The notes under the pieces are model-generated. The model saw only the letters and a program-made list of their open reading frames with translations. It was not told where the DNA came from and did no database searches. DNA of 64,000 bases, from assembly GCA_963667315.1 (NCBI GenBank), contig OY763325.1, forward strand, positions 620,001 through 684,000. Reading direction: 5' to 3'. Numbering within the stretch: the stretch's first letter is position 1; each line of letters opens with the position of its first letter. The stretch is from DAINPP01 sp963667315 (GTDB taxonomy: Bacteria > Thermotogota > Thermotogae > MWEM01). Made by a program: the position numbers and the translations under genes. This document shows positions 1 through 9,591 of the stretch, in pieces.

Positions 1-1
1 A

Positions 2-1807
2 CTTGAGCCATTGGGGGACTATAAAACCGTAAATGATGAAAATTTTGAAGATTTTCTCAACTTGATTCGCGAACAAAAACATTTTGCATTTGACACTGAG
101 ACGACCTCTTTAAATGTAAGGGAGGCAAAGCTTGTCGGAATATCTGTTTCATGGAATGAAGGTGAAGCTTATTATTTACCCCTTTTACATAACGACGATG
201 CGAATGTAAGCAAAGAAAATCTCAAGCGTTTTTTGTCCGCAACAAAAAACATCATCTATATCGGACATAATCTTAAATATGATTTTTCAGTTTTGATGAA
301 TAATGGGTATGAAATCCCTGAAAAATATTTTGATACAATGATAGCCTCTTTTGTTTTAGATCCCGATAAGGGGAAGCATGGACTGGATCTTTTAGCCAAA
401 AATGTATTCAATCATGAGATGATAAAGTTTGAGGAAGTTATGAAGAGTATCGAAACACCTCCGCTGATGAAAAAAGAAGCTGATTTTTCCGATGTTTCCG
501 TGGAAAAGGCAACTGAATATTCTGGAGAAGATGCGGACTTTACTTTCAGGTTATATAATAGATTTAAAGATGAGATTGAAACAAAAGGACTTTCTACACT
601 TTATTATGGTATGGAAATGCCTTTTCTTAAGGTTTTAATTGAGATGGAGCATAATGGTGTATACTTCGATAGGGAATATCTAAGAGAGTTATCCGTTAAA
701 ACTGCACAGCGAATCGGTGAAATTGTTCATCGTATTTATCAAATTTCAGGATGTGAATTCAATTTGAACTCTCCTGCGCAAATTGGTGAGATATTTTTTG
801 ACAAACTGGGTTTACCTTCTCAAGGAAAGACCGCGAAAAGTAAAAAATATAAAACAGGGAAAGAAGTTCTTGAAAAGCTTGCAAAAGACTATGATATCGC
901 AAGATTGCTGTTAGAGTATAGAAAATATTCCAAATTGAAATCAACTTATATTGATGCCATACCAAATTATATCTCCGATATTACCGGAAGAGTTCATTCT
1001 TCCTTTAATCAAGCAGGAACAGCGACCGGTAGGTTGAGCAGCAGTGATCCTAATTTACAGAATTTACCCAAAAAAGACTCTGAAGGGCGGGAGATCAGAA
1101 AGGCAATAAAACCACAAGATCCAAAATGGTATTTGATTAGTGCCGATTATTCTCAAGTTGAATTAAGGTTGATGGCTCATATATCAGGTGACGAGAATTT
1201 GATTGAAGCTTTTAAGGAGAATATGGATATTCATGCGTATACGGCATCAAAGATATTTAATGTTGCAATAAATGAAGTATCCGAGAAGCAGCGAAATGTG
1301 GGGAAAACGATTAATTTCTCGATTATTTACGGTATTTCTTCATATGGTCTTTCATCAAGACTGAAGATTAGTATTCAAGAAGCAAAGCAGTTTATAGATG
1401 ATTATTTTAAAGCGTACCCATATGTAAAAAAGTTTATGAAAAGAATGGAAAAGAAGGCGGAAGATTTTGGTGAAGTAAGAACTGAATTTAATAGACTTAG
1501 ATCTATCAAGTACATCAATGCCAAAAACAGAAGACTGCAGGAAGAAGCGAAAAGAATCGCAATAAATTCTCCGATTCAGGGAACTGCCGCGGATATCATG
1601 AAGTTAGCGATGATAAAAATCCAAAAGAAAATAGAAGATAATGCTTTAAAAGCCAAGATGATCATGCAGATTCATGATGAGGTAGTTGTTGAATGTCCGG
1701 AATTTGAATTGGATCAGATGAAGCAAATTATAAAAAATGAGATGGAAAATGTCTATCAATTAAAAGTACCTTTAAGTGTGGACATTGAAATTTTAAAAGA
1801 ATTCTAA
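2..1807 (+). CDS. polA: DNA polymerase I, 3' part (cut by window edge)
   Basis: Replicative repair polymerase, seen from within the linker to the proofreading domain; the reading frame is open to the left edge, so the 5'-3' exonuclease domain lies outside. About 600 codons are visible. The 3'-5' exonuclease keeps its acidic residues: DTET near nt 93, the GHNLKYDFSVL block near nt 275 and YSGEDAD near nt 520, so proofreading should be active, unlike in many Gram-positive PolA proteins. Polymerase motif A (ADYSQVELRL, near nt 1142), motif B (RNVGKTINFSIIYG, near nt 1290) and motif C (QIHDEVVVE, near nt 1669) are all intact. ftcD follows after 16 bases and is probably co-transcribed. Confidence 0.97.
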   Translation, partial: LEPLGDYKTVNDENFEDFLNLIREQKHFAFDTETTSLNVREAKLVGISVSWNEGEAYYLPLLHNDDANVSKENLKRFLSATKNIIYIGHNLKYDFSVLMNNGYEIPEKYFDTMIASFVLDPDKGKHGLDLLAKNVFNHEMIKFEEVMKSIETPPLMKKEADFSDVSVEKATEYSGEDADFTFRLYNRFKDEIETKGLSTLYYGMEMPFLKVLIEMEHNGVYFDREYLRELSVKTAQRIGEIVHRIYQISGCEFNLNSPAQIGEIFFDKLGLPSQGKTAKSKKYKTGKEVLEKLAKDYDIARLLLEYRKYSKLKSTYIDAIPNYISDITGRVHSSFNQAGTATGRLSSSDPNLQNLPKKDSEGREIRKAIKPQDPKWYLISADYSQVELRLMAHISGDENLIEAFKENMDIHAYTASKIFNVAINEVSEKQRNVGKTINFSIIYGISSYGLSSRLKISIQEAKQFIDDYFKAYPYVKKFMKRMEKKAEDFGEVRTEFNRLRSIKYINAKNRRLQEEAKRIAINSPIQGTAADIMKLAMIKIQKKIEDNALKAKMIMQIHDEVVVECPEFELDQMKQIIKNEMENVYQLKVPLSVDIEILKEF

Positions 1808-1823
1808 GTATAGGGGGAATAAA

Positions 1824-2735
1824 ATGAAATGGGTTGAATCAGTTCCAAATTTTAGCGAAGGAAGAAAAAAGGAAACACTGGAAAAAATTGTGGGTTGCGC
1901 GGATAATTATGATAAGGTTTGGATCGTAAACTGGTCAATGGATAAGGATCATAACAGATCAGTTGTAACAATGGTTGGCGATCCGGATCAGATTGTAAAT
2001 GCTTTATTTGATATGACAAAAACAGCAGCTGCTTTGATTGATTTAAGAAACCACACCGGTGAACATCCTAGAATGGGTGCCACGGATGTTATTCCGATTA
2101 TTCCGCTTAAAAATATTGATTATAAGGAGTGTATGAGTTATGCGGATGCTCTTGGAAAGAGAATAGGTGAAGAATTAAACATTCCTGTATATCTGTATGA
2201 AAAGTCTGCCTCAACAACGAAAAGACAAAATCTTGCAACTATTAGAAAAGGGCAGTTTGAAGGGTTCAGCGAAAAGATTCAAAAAGAAGAATGGAAACCG
2301 GACTATGGTCCTTCCGCTTCAATACATCCCAATGCCGGTGTTGTTGCCGTTGGTGTTAGGGAATTTCTTATTGCCTATAATGTAAATCTTGATACTGATA
2401 ATCTTGAAATCGCTTCAAATATTGCAAAGATGGTTCGACACAGAAGTGGTGGGTTAAGGTTTGTAAAAGCGATGGGCGTTGAGTTGAAAGAAAAAGGCAT
2501 TGTTCAGGTATCAATGAATCTGACTAATTTTAAGAAAACCAGTATTTACAGAGCTTTTGAATTAGTAAAAATTGAGGCAAAGCGATATGGGGTCTCTGTT
2601 ATAGGTTCCGAGATAATAGGTCTTGTTCCTTTGCAGTCAATTGTTGATACAACAGATTATTATCTGGGGCTTGATGATTTTAACAGTGATAGAGTGATAG
2701 AATATCAATTGATGGATATTCTGGAAAAAGCTTAA
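1824..2735 (+). CDS. ftcD: glutamate formimidoyltransferase
   Basis: Single-domain formiminotransferase of 303 residues, transferring the formimino group from N-formiminoglutamate to tetrahydrofolate, a late step of histidine breakdown that feeds one-carbon metabolism. The N-terminus WVESVPNFSEGR, the segment DLRNHTGEHPRMGATDVIP and KSAS near residue 130 are family signatures. The cyclodeaminase domain of the bifunctional animal enzyme is absent, as in many bacteria. ATG start with a GGGGGAA site 5 to 8 bases upstream. No other histidine-degradation gene is in the window, so its role with polA is only positional. Confidence 0.93.
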   Translation: MKWVESVPNFSEGRKKETLEKIVGCADNYDKVWIVNWSMDKDHNRSVVTMVGDPDQIVNALFDMTKTAAALIDLRNHTGEHPRMGATDVIPIIPLKNIDYKECMSYADALGKRIGEELNIPVYLYEKSASTTKRQNLATIRKGQFEGFSEKIQKEEWKPDYGPSASIHPNAGVVAVGVREFLIAYNVNLDTDNLEIASNIAKMVRHRSGGLRFVKAMGVELKEKGIVQVSMNLTNFKKTSIYRAFELVKIEAKRYGVSVIGSEIIGLVPLQSIVDTTDYYLGLDDFNSDRVIEYQLMDILEKA

Positions 2736-2774
2736 ATTAAGAACTATAGTCTAAATAAAAGGGGGGAGGATGTT

Positions 2775-5700
2775 TTGCAGATAATAAAACTTCTTAGAAC
2801 AAATTACGAGGGCGATGAATATCTTGTAGAATCGGGCGGCATTTATAAACGCTCAAAACAGCTAAGAAGTTTTGTTTTTGGTTCATTTCAAGATCGAATC
2901 AATAACAGAATTAAAAATCTTTATCAATTCTCCAACAGGTTCCTCCTCCCTGATTATATGGACTTCAATTCCACAGAACCACTATTTTTGTTCCCTTATT
3001 TCGGGGAAAAATGTGTTGATGTTTTACCCATATCAGATAATCATAGAATTGAAATTGCGAAACAGCTTATTGAAGCGCTTGAACTTTATCATCATGTAAT
3101 GGGTGAAGGTTTTGGAATTTGGGGTATTCCGCAATTGATGATATCGGATAAACTGAGAATTCTTCCCCCTCTATGGGTTAATTACAGTGATGAAGCTTTA
3201 CGATTTGTACAGCATCGTGATGATGTCTTTGTGGCACCTGAAATCTTTAAAGGAAAATATCCCACGTCAGATTCTGATTGCTATGTTCTTGGAAAGGTAT
3301 TAAATCAGTTGTTGCCAGAGAAAGTAAAGGAAGAATTTTCTGAGTTTCTTGATTTACTTACCGATCCAGACCCAAAAAAGAGACCTTCACATTTTGGAAG
3401 ACTGTTTAACGATAAAATCAACATCCCATCAAAAAAAGATGCGTTCAGCGGTCTCGTTGAAAGAGAGATTGTTTCCTCTCATATTGTTGAGAGAGATTTG
3501 GATTTAAGAGAATTTAATTCGTACTATGCTGACCTGAAGCCGGAAGAAACGGGTACATATTTAATTCATGGCGACACAAGAGTTGGGAAGACAACTTTCC
3601 TGAATCTTCTTCAAACTGATTTAAGAAACAACGGCTGGAAAACAGTAATGGCAACTTCTATCAATCAGTTTTCCCAAGAGTTGCTCCAATTGACTGAAAA
3701 TCCGGAATATGCAGGAGTCAATTTAGCAGATTTTCAGTATTTGTGGGATCTGAGTGATTCATACAATCTTGATAGAGTTGCGCGGATTATCGGAAAATTA
3801 ATCGGTATTATGGAGAATGTTGCCATACTGGTTGATGATTTTGACACCATTGATGATAGTTACCTGAAATTACTTGATTATATCCAATCAATGATTATTC
3901 CTTCAAAAGTTATGATTACTGCAGTTTCATGTAAAAAAGAGAGCAATTTTCACTTTTCGCGTAAATTTTATTTAAAACCTTTTACGAAAGAACAATCGAA
4001 AAAATTTCTTGAGATACTACTGGGCAAGGGGTTTGTTTCAAATTACCAGGAGCATATTGACTGGATTTTTAAACTGACAAATGGGTATCCGGGACTTATT
4101 TACAATTTTCTCATGCTTTTGAATTCAACAGGCAAGCTTAGAATAACAGAGGGTAAATGGTATTTGGATGGTGATATTTACGATTTGCATGGCATGGATG
4201 ATTATGTCGAAAAATTACTTGGAATTCTTGATGAAAAAGAAGTTGAATTCTTATCTGAAACGTCCAGTTTGTCAGAAAAGTTTACTGAGTATGATTTTGT
4301 CAGACTATGTCAGATACTTGGTAAAAATGTTGAAAGCAGTAAAGAGATCCTTTTAAAATTGAGAAAAATTGGTATTTATATAAAAGAGAATAAAAAGTAT
4401 CGTTTTTCCATCGGTAAGATATGGGATAAGGCATATAATTTGCTGAACGATGAGAAAAAGAAAAGGATACATGTTGAGTTTTCTGAATATTCTTCCGAAT
4501 TTTCAAAACGAGCTTGGCATTATGAACAAATGGGCAGGAAAAGATCTGCAGCTGCAATGTATATCAAAGCCGGAAGAGAAAGCTTTTTCAAGAATAAAAG
4601 CTGGGGAATTATAGAACAGTATTTCCTTAGTGCCAAAAGTCTTCTTAAACATGATGAAATATCCGATGAGATGCTGATGCTGCCTTCTTTATTAACCCTT
4701 TTAAAAGGAAATATTCTGGATGATGCGGTATCCGAAAGATTTAAAGAATCAAAACGTCTGAAACACCTTTACATGTATAATCTTTTTTTAAAAGGTAATT
4801 TTAAAGAGGTTCAATTATTTTATAAAAAGATAAATGTTCATCATAAGTTAAAACTGGAGAAATTCTCGGATTATGCGAATTATCTTATTTTAGCATTATC
4901 CTATTATGAAACCGGTAAACTTGATATGGCTTTAGCTATGATCAATCCTATTTATGAAAACATTCCAAGGATTAAAAGATTTAAATATTTACGGATTCTT
5001 TTTAAATTGCTTCTTTCTAGGATTTACTGGAGAAAGAATGATTGGGATAAAGCGCAGACTTATAGTAAGCAGAACATGGAAAGTGCTGAAAATCTCAAAA
5101 TAAAATTTTTATTACCTATTGTATATGATGCTTCAGGAACGATAATGGATTTATATGGTCCACATTATTCAAAACCTATATTAAATAAGGCTATCAAGTA
5201 TTCTGAAACCTACGGTATTCCACAGTTAGCTCTTAAGCCTACATTAAGTCTTGCAAACAGCTATCTGTATTCGGGAGATATTTCAGGTATGTTCAGTTTT
5301 ATCGAGAAAAGTCGTGAAATCGCAAGGACATACAATGACAAGAATAATCTCGCTCTAAGTTATTTGGTTGAAGGGTTGTATCATGCGTACAATAAACAGA
5401 TAGAAGAAGCGGTTGAAGATCTTGAAAAGGCTATAAACCTTACGGATACTTATGAAACCACTCAAAAAGCTAAACGTTTTATTGTAGTTGCCAGCTTGTT
5501 GAATGGAGATATGACGAATATTGATGAAGCGGTACTGAAAGAACAATTTATTCAGGATTATGGATTTAAAGATGTAATCAAATTGGCTCTTTCAGAAGAT
5601 ATTGAAGAAATAAAGCTGTTATTTGATAAGTTTAAAAAACCACATCATCTTTGGAAAGAAGAAATAGCTGTTGCGTTTAAAGACAAACTTGCAAAAAATT

Positions 5701-6971
5701 GTCCGAGAGAATTTGAAAGGTATTTAGAAACGCTTGTCCAATATTATCTTAAAGCCCATATGAAATTACCGCTAGCGTTAACTTACGAAGCGTATGCGTA
5801 TTTATACAGAGAACTGGGTCAGTACCGTAAAGCAAGGAAATTTGCGCGAAATGCTGTTGATATGTACAAATCAATGAAAATGGCATATGCTGCAAAAATG
5901 ATTAATGATGACTTGTTAAAAGGTGAACAATCTGCGGAAGATATTCTTAATGTAATTTCAAAATCACTGAGATCCGGAAAAAAAGAAATCACACTGAGTA
6001 ACACCGTGCTGAACAATCTTGAAACAAATTTAATTACAAAATTTAATGAAATGAATGTGTTGCATGAGATCATTAATTTCTCCAAAACGATTACCGCATC
6101 TGCAGAACCGGAACAGATTCTGTCTGAATTTGCAAATTGGATTATTTCTTTTGTTTCTATCAGAAAACTTGTTATTGCAGTTTTAAGAGATAATAAGATT
6201 ATTTATAAAAGCTGGATGTCCTTAAATACACATAAGAAAGATGAAGAAGAACAGCTGATAAAAAAAATGTTGAAGAAAAGACAAGGGTTGATCAGAACAC
6301 CATTTGAAGCAAAAGCTGAATTTTTTATTGATGATACGCATAAGGTAATGCTGTTTGTCGAAAATTCTAATTTAATAATGAGCAATGAAGAATTTGACAG
6401 ATTTGCGCATTTTATAGATAATCTTGAGCCGATTATTTCCATGGCTATCCGAAATGCAATTTCCTATAAATCAAGCATACTGGATCCTTTAACGGGGTTA
6501 TATACAAGATGGTACTATACCAGGCGATTACAGGAAGAATTTGATAAAAGCCAGCGCTTTGATTCACCACTTTCGGTAATCATGGCGGATTTGGATCATT
6601 TTAAGAGAATCAATGATAAATATGGTCACAATGTCGGGGATGAAGTTCTGAAAGAAGTATCTGAATTAATAAAAAATGCGATTAGAAGTTATGATGTCAT
6701 TGGTCGATATGGTGGAGAGGAATTTGTAGTTATCCTACCAAATACAAGTCTTAATTATGCAGAGGAAGTTGCTGAGAGAATACGATTGGAAGTTGAATCC
6801 TGTAAGGCATTTGATTTTAATATTACCTTGAGTCTAGGGGTTTCCTGTACAACTGAAAAACGTTACGAGAAGTATTTGGAAATTGTTGCAGATGCAGACA
6901 GAGCCCTTTATTTTTCTAAAAACAATGGAAGGAACAAGGTCAGTTTATATAATCAAAATGAGGAAGAGTAA
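2775..6971 (+). CDS. pseudokinase-AAA ATPase-TPR-GAF-GGDEF signalling protein
   Basis: A 1398-residue cytoplasmic signal transducer; no membrane segment seen. Order: (1) residues 1-215 resemble a Ser/Thr protein kinase, with APE near 154 and a DPDPKKRPS segment near 205, but no HRD or DFG catalytic motif, so probably a pseudokinase; (2) a P-loop ATPase module with GDTRVGKTT near 265 and Walker B AILVDDFD near 352; (3) a long helical TPR-like region, about 590-1070; (4) a GAF-like segment, about 1100-1230; (5) a diguanylate cyclase domain from LDPLTGLYTR near 1236, with GGEEF near 1312 and the inhibitory RxxD site (RSYD) exactly five residues before it. It should therefore make cyclic di-GMP. 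The layout recalls PknK and cyanobacterial HstK proteins, with GGDEF as output. TTG start behind GGGGGGAGG. It overlaps the next gene by one base. Confidence 0.85.
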   Translation: MQIIKLLRTNYEGDEYLVESGGIYKRSKQLRSFVFGSFQDRINNRIKNLYQFSNRFLLPDYMDFNSTEPLFLFPYFGEKCVDVLPISDNHRIEIAKQLIEALELYHHVMGEGFGIWGIPQLMISDKLRILPPLWVNYSDEALRFVQHRDDVFVAPEIFKGKYPTSDSDCYVLGKVLNQLLPEKVKEEFSEFLDLLTDPDPKKRPSHFGRLFNDKINIPSKKDAFSGLVEREIVSSHIVERDLDLREFNSYYADLKPEETGTYLIHGDTRVGKTTFLNLLQTDLRNNGWKTVMATSINQFSQELLQLTENPEYAGVNLADFQYLWDLSDSYNLDRVARIIGKLIGIMENVAILVDDFDTIDDSYLKLLDYIQSMIIPSKVMITAVSCKKESNFHFSRKFYLKPFTKEQSKKFLEILLGKGFVSNYQEHIDWIFKLTNGYPGLIYNFLMLLNSTGKLRITEGKWYLDGDIYDLHGMDDYVEKLLGILDEKEVEFLSETSSLSEKFTEYDFVRLCQILGKNVESSKEILLKLRKIGIYIKENKKYRFSIGKIWDKAYNLLNDEKKKRIHVEFSEYSSEFSKRAWHYEQMGRKRSAAAMYIKAGRESFFKNKSWGIIEQYFLSAKSLLKHDEISDEMLMLPSLLTLLKGNILDDAVSERFKESKRLKHLYMYNLFLKGNFKEVQLFYKKINVHHKLKLEKFSDYANYLILALSYYETGKLDMALAMINPIYENIPRIKRFKYLRILFKLLLSRIYWRKNDWDKAQTYSKQNMESAENLKIKFLLPIVYDASGTIMDLYGPHYSKPILNKAIKYSETYGIPQLALKPTLSLANSYLYSGDISGMFSFIEKSREIARTYNDKNNLALSYLVEGLYHAYNKQIEEAVEDLEKAINLTDTYETTQKAKRFIVVASLLNGDMTNIDEAVLKEQFIQDYGFKDVIKLALSEDIEEIKLLFDKFKKPHHLWKEEIAVAFKDKLAKNCPREFERYLETLVQYYLKAHMKLPLALTYEAYAYLYRELGQYRKARKFARNAVDMYKSMKMAYAAKMINDDLLKGEQSAEDILNVISKSLRSGKKEITLSNTVLNNLETNLITKFNEMNVLHEIINFSKTITASAEPEQILSEFANWIISFVSIRKLVIAVLRDNKIIYKSWMSLNTHKKDEEEQLIKKMLKKRQGLIRTPFEAKAEFFIDDTHKVMLFVENSNLIMSNEEFDRFAHFIDNLEPIISMAIRNAISYKSSILDPLTGLYTRWYYTRRLQEEFDKSQRFDSPLSVIMADLDHFKRINDKYGHNVGDEVLKEVSELIKNAIRSYDVIGRYGGEEFVVILPNTSLNYAEEVAERIRLEVESCKAFDFNITLSLGVSCTTEKRYEKYLEIVADADRALYFSKNNGRNKVSLYNQNEEE

Positions 6972-8293
6972 TGAAAAAATTTCTTTTCTTTGTATTTTTT
7001 GTCTCTTCAGTTGTGCTTTTTGCCACTGATTATAATTTTACAATTACCGGGAATTTACAGAGTGAGAAAATGCATCTTCCAATTGGAATGTATTCGCTGA
7101 AAGAAAAGTTGGACTTTATTCCGAAAAAGCCATTCTATGAAATTAAAACAGAGTATTCTATTTATAAAATAATAAAAAAAGATGATATCGATTCAGAAAA
7201 TATTGTTTATAAAGGAAAGAAAAAAAGTCGAGTGATTGAAATGGAGAAAGATACAACGGAAAAGATTCTTTCAATTTCTCCGTCGTTTTTTGACGAGCAC
7301 ATTTCATTAACTATGAAGAATAAAAATATCGCTCTGCTTTTTCTTGAAAAGAATTCGGTGCCACAAAGGCTTAATAAAAGAAAACAATTCAAAACGACTG
7401 GCATCATATTTGAAAATAAAATCAGACGGTATCCAATAATTGATCCTCAGGAAAATATCCTTGTCTACTTAAAAAAAGACGTCGGGGTTCTAAATCCATC
7501 AATGGTTTATTTTCCAAAAAAAGTTAAAAAAAATCCATCTCATCATTTTTATATCGGTTATTCTACTCCCGAAGAATATTACATTGGATATCAGGATAGT
7601 TCTTTCGATTTGAAAGTTTCTAATTCAGTGAACAGAATCTATATTATCAACAATGCTTCTTTTGCAGGAACTGAATTTTCAAAAGATTCAATTTTTACGG
7701 AAGCTTATATGCCAGAATTCAATTATCGGATGAGACTCAATGATAATGCTTTTCAACTCTCTTTAAAAAAAGAGAGTTATCCATTCGAATATGGCTTAGG
7801 TGTACTGAATTTGTACCCTTTGCCGATTATTAATTGGTATTCTGGTGATTTTGGAGGTTTATTGTCAATTGGATGTGATTTTATAGATGATTATTCATAT
7901 GGTGTAAATTTTAAATTGAAGCATCACCCATACGCTTTTGGGATTTCAAGTGGTTATAATTTTCAAAAAAATGCTTTTCACGGTTTGTTATATGGCACAT
8001 ATAATTTTGACAATCTTTTCTTGAGAACCGAGCTTAAATATTATAATGATATTGATTTAATAGTTGGGTTCGATTATTACCTGCTGAATAGTAATCCCTG
8101 GTTTTTAAAATTATATGGTAATATAGGGTATTCTGAAAATTCGGAAGAAAATTCTGGTTCGTGGGATTTTATACAGAATATTTCTCTGAATATAGGAACT
8201 AAAATTAATTATGATAATTACAATATAGATTTTAATGTTGATTATGATACTGGAGGTATAAAATATAATGTTGAAGCCGGATACACATTCTGA
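6971..8293 (+). CDS. exported, probably beta-rich outer-envelope protein
   Basis: 440 residues with a clear signal peptide (MKKFLFF then a hydrophobic stretch, cleavage near VLFA-TD). The second half is rich in alternating aromatic and polar residues with repeated short Tyr/Asn strands and ends in EAGYTF, a terminal aromatic residue as in outer-membrane beta-barrels. The first 180 residues are more charged. No known family recognised. Its ATG overlaps the stop of the GGDEF protein (TAATG), so translation is coupled and the two are likely made together. Barrel topology is inferred from composition only. Confidence 0.6.
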   Translation: MKKFLFFVFFVSSVVLFATDYNFTITGNLQSEKMHLPIGMYSLKEKLDFIPKKPFYEIKTEYSIYKIIKKDDIDSENIVYKGKKKSRVIEMEKDTTEKILSISPSFFDEHISLTMKNKNIALLFLEKNSVPQRLNKRKQFKTTGIIFENKIRRYPIIDPQENILVYLKKDVGVLNPSMVYFPKKVKKNPSHHFYIGYSTPEEYYIGYQDSSFDLKVSNSVNRIYIINNASFAGTEFSKDSIFTEAYMPEFNYRMRLNDNAFQLSLKKESYPFEYGLGVLNLYPLPIINWYSGDFGGLLSIGCDFIDDYSYGVNFKLKHHPYAFGISSGYNFQKNAFHGLLYGTYNFDNLFLRTELKYYNDIDLIVGFDYYLLNSNPWFLKLYGNIGYSENSEENSGSWDFIQNISLNIGTKINYDNYNIDFNVDYDTGGIKYNVEAGYTF

Positions 8294-8534
8294 TACGATA
8301 CTTGAATATGATGTATATGTTAGAATGCCAATTAAAGAAGCTCATTTACTGGGATATATGTCTGAAGCTTATGATAATGTTATGAATATAAGGCATGCCG
8401 AAGCGGAAGATGGCACTTTAAAAATCGTTGTTCCCGCTGACCTTTTTGATGAGGTTATGGAAATGTTGGAACTTTTGAAAGAGGAAATAAATCTGGAAGT
8501 TGTAAAATATGGTCCGAATCCGGGACATCCTTAG
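8268..8534 (+). CDS. small conserved protein, DUF4911-like
   Basis: 88-residue acidic soluble protein, predicted alpha/beta with VYVRMP and LKIVVPADL strands. It resembles the DUF4911 family as I recall it; function unknown. It overlaps the preceding gene by 26 bases and the following one by 26 bases, in different frames, so it sits in the middle of a tightly coupled operon. ATG start with GGAGG 11 bases upstream, which is slightly long. Confidence 0.6.
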   Translation: MLKPDTHSDTILEYDVYVRMPIKEAHLLGYMSEAYDNVMNIRHAEAEDGTLKIVVPADLFDEVMEMLELLKEEINLEVVKYGPNPGHP

Positions 8535-9591
8535 TCTGCCATATCCACGGGAGCATTATAATACAATTTATGATATTGATTTCGAACGATTAAAAAGACT
8601 TGGAATCGATACCTTGTTGTTTGATTATGATAATACATTAGCTCCTTGGAAGAGTATCGCAGTGAGTCAGGAGACCATATCACTGTTTGAGAAATTGCTT
8701 GTTGATGGCTTTAAGGTATGTGTTGTCACAAATGCACCTGCCAGTCGGGCGAATAATATTTTGGAGCACTTCAACGGGAAAGTTCCTGTATTTGGTTCTA
8801 TGAAAAAACCGGGAATTAAAAATATGAAGAAAGTACTCGAATTTTTAAAGGCTGAACCCGATCATACAGTCCTGACAGGAGATTTGTTTTTTACGGATAT
8901 CATAGCAGGAAACAGATTAAATATTCATACGATATTGGTTAATCCTTTCAGAAAGCAATACAGTGATTTATTTGAAAAGATAGTTAGCAGAATGACACGG
9001 ATAAGCTATCTTATTTATTTTTATACTATTGGATGGTTTTTCAGATTATCTCATTTGATCACACCGGATGAAAGATGCGATGATTGGCAAGAGATTGATT
9101 TTGAAAAATATATTAGAATTGGGTACAAAAATGTAGTATTTGATATGGACAATACCCTGGCAAGATGGAAAGAAAAAGATTTAGACGAAAATTCCGTTCA
9201 ATCGATAAAAAGACTTATAAGAATGGGATTCAGAGTCTTTATCATGTCAAATACCAGACATACCAAACGATTACATCTTATAAGAAATAAAGTCGGTCCG
9301 GGAATGGAAGTATATGGCTTGATGAAAAAACCATTGATTGGAAAAGCAAAGACAATTATGAAACAGAAGAATATCATTGGCTCTGAAACAATATTTATAG
9401 GTGATCAATTGTTTACTGACATTTTAATGGCCAATTTACTAAAAATGTTTTCGGTCAAGGTTAAACCTTTAGATTTAACACATGAATTACCAATAACAAA
9501 GTTTTTCAGAAAAATTGAAAAAATATTTGAGAAACATCATAAAACAAGTAAAAAAAATAAATTTGAAAAAACGGATGAGGGGAAATTATGA
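8509..9591 (+). CDS. tandem YqeG-like HAD phosphatase
   Basis: 360 residues made of two consecutive HAD phosphatase units. Unit 1 has DYDNTLAPW near residue 41, a TN motif (VVTNAP), a conserved Lys (KKPG) and GDLFFTD near 124. Unit 2 has DMDNTLARW near 212, SNTRHT, KKPL and GDQLFTD near 304. YqeG of Bacilli has one such unit (about 170 residues) and lies next to yqeH, as here, so this is a duplication and fusion of YqeG in which both catalytic sites look intact. Substrate unknown; a role near ribosome assembly is inferred from YqeH. Overlaps yqeH by 4 bases (ATGA). Confidence 0.8.
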   Translation: MVRIRDILSLPYPREHYNTIYDIDFERLKRLGIDTLLFDYDNTLAPWKSIAVSQETISLFEKLLVDGFKVCVVTNAPASRANNILEHFNGKVPVFGSMKKPGIKNMKKVLEFLKAEPDHTVLTGDLFFTDIIAGNRLNIHTILVNPFRKQYSDLFEKIVSRMTRISYLIYFYTIGWFFRLSHLITPDERCDDWQEIDFEKYIRIGYKNVVFDMDNTLARWKEKDLDENSVQSIKRLIRMGFRVFIMSNTRHTKRLHLIRNKVGPGMEVYGLMKKPLIGKAKTIMKQKNIIGSETIFIGDQLFTDILMANLLKMFSVKVKPLDLTHELPITKFFRKIEKIFEKHHKTSKKNKFEKTDEGKL

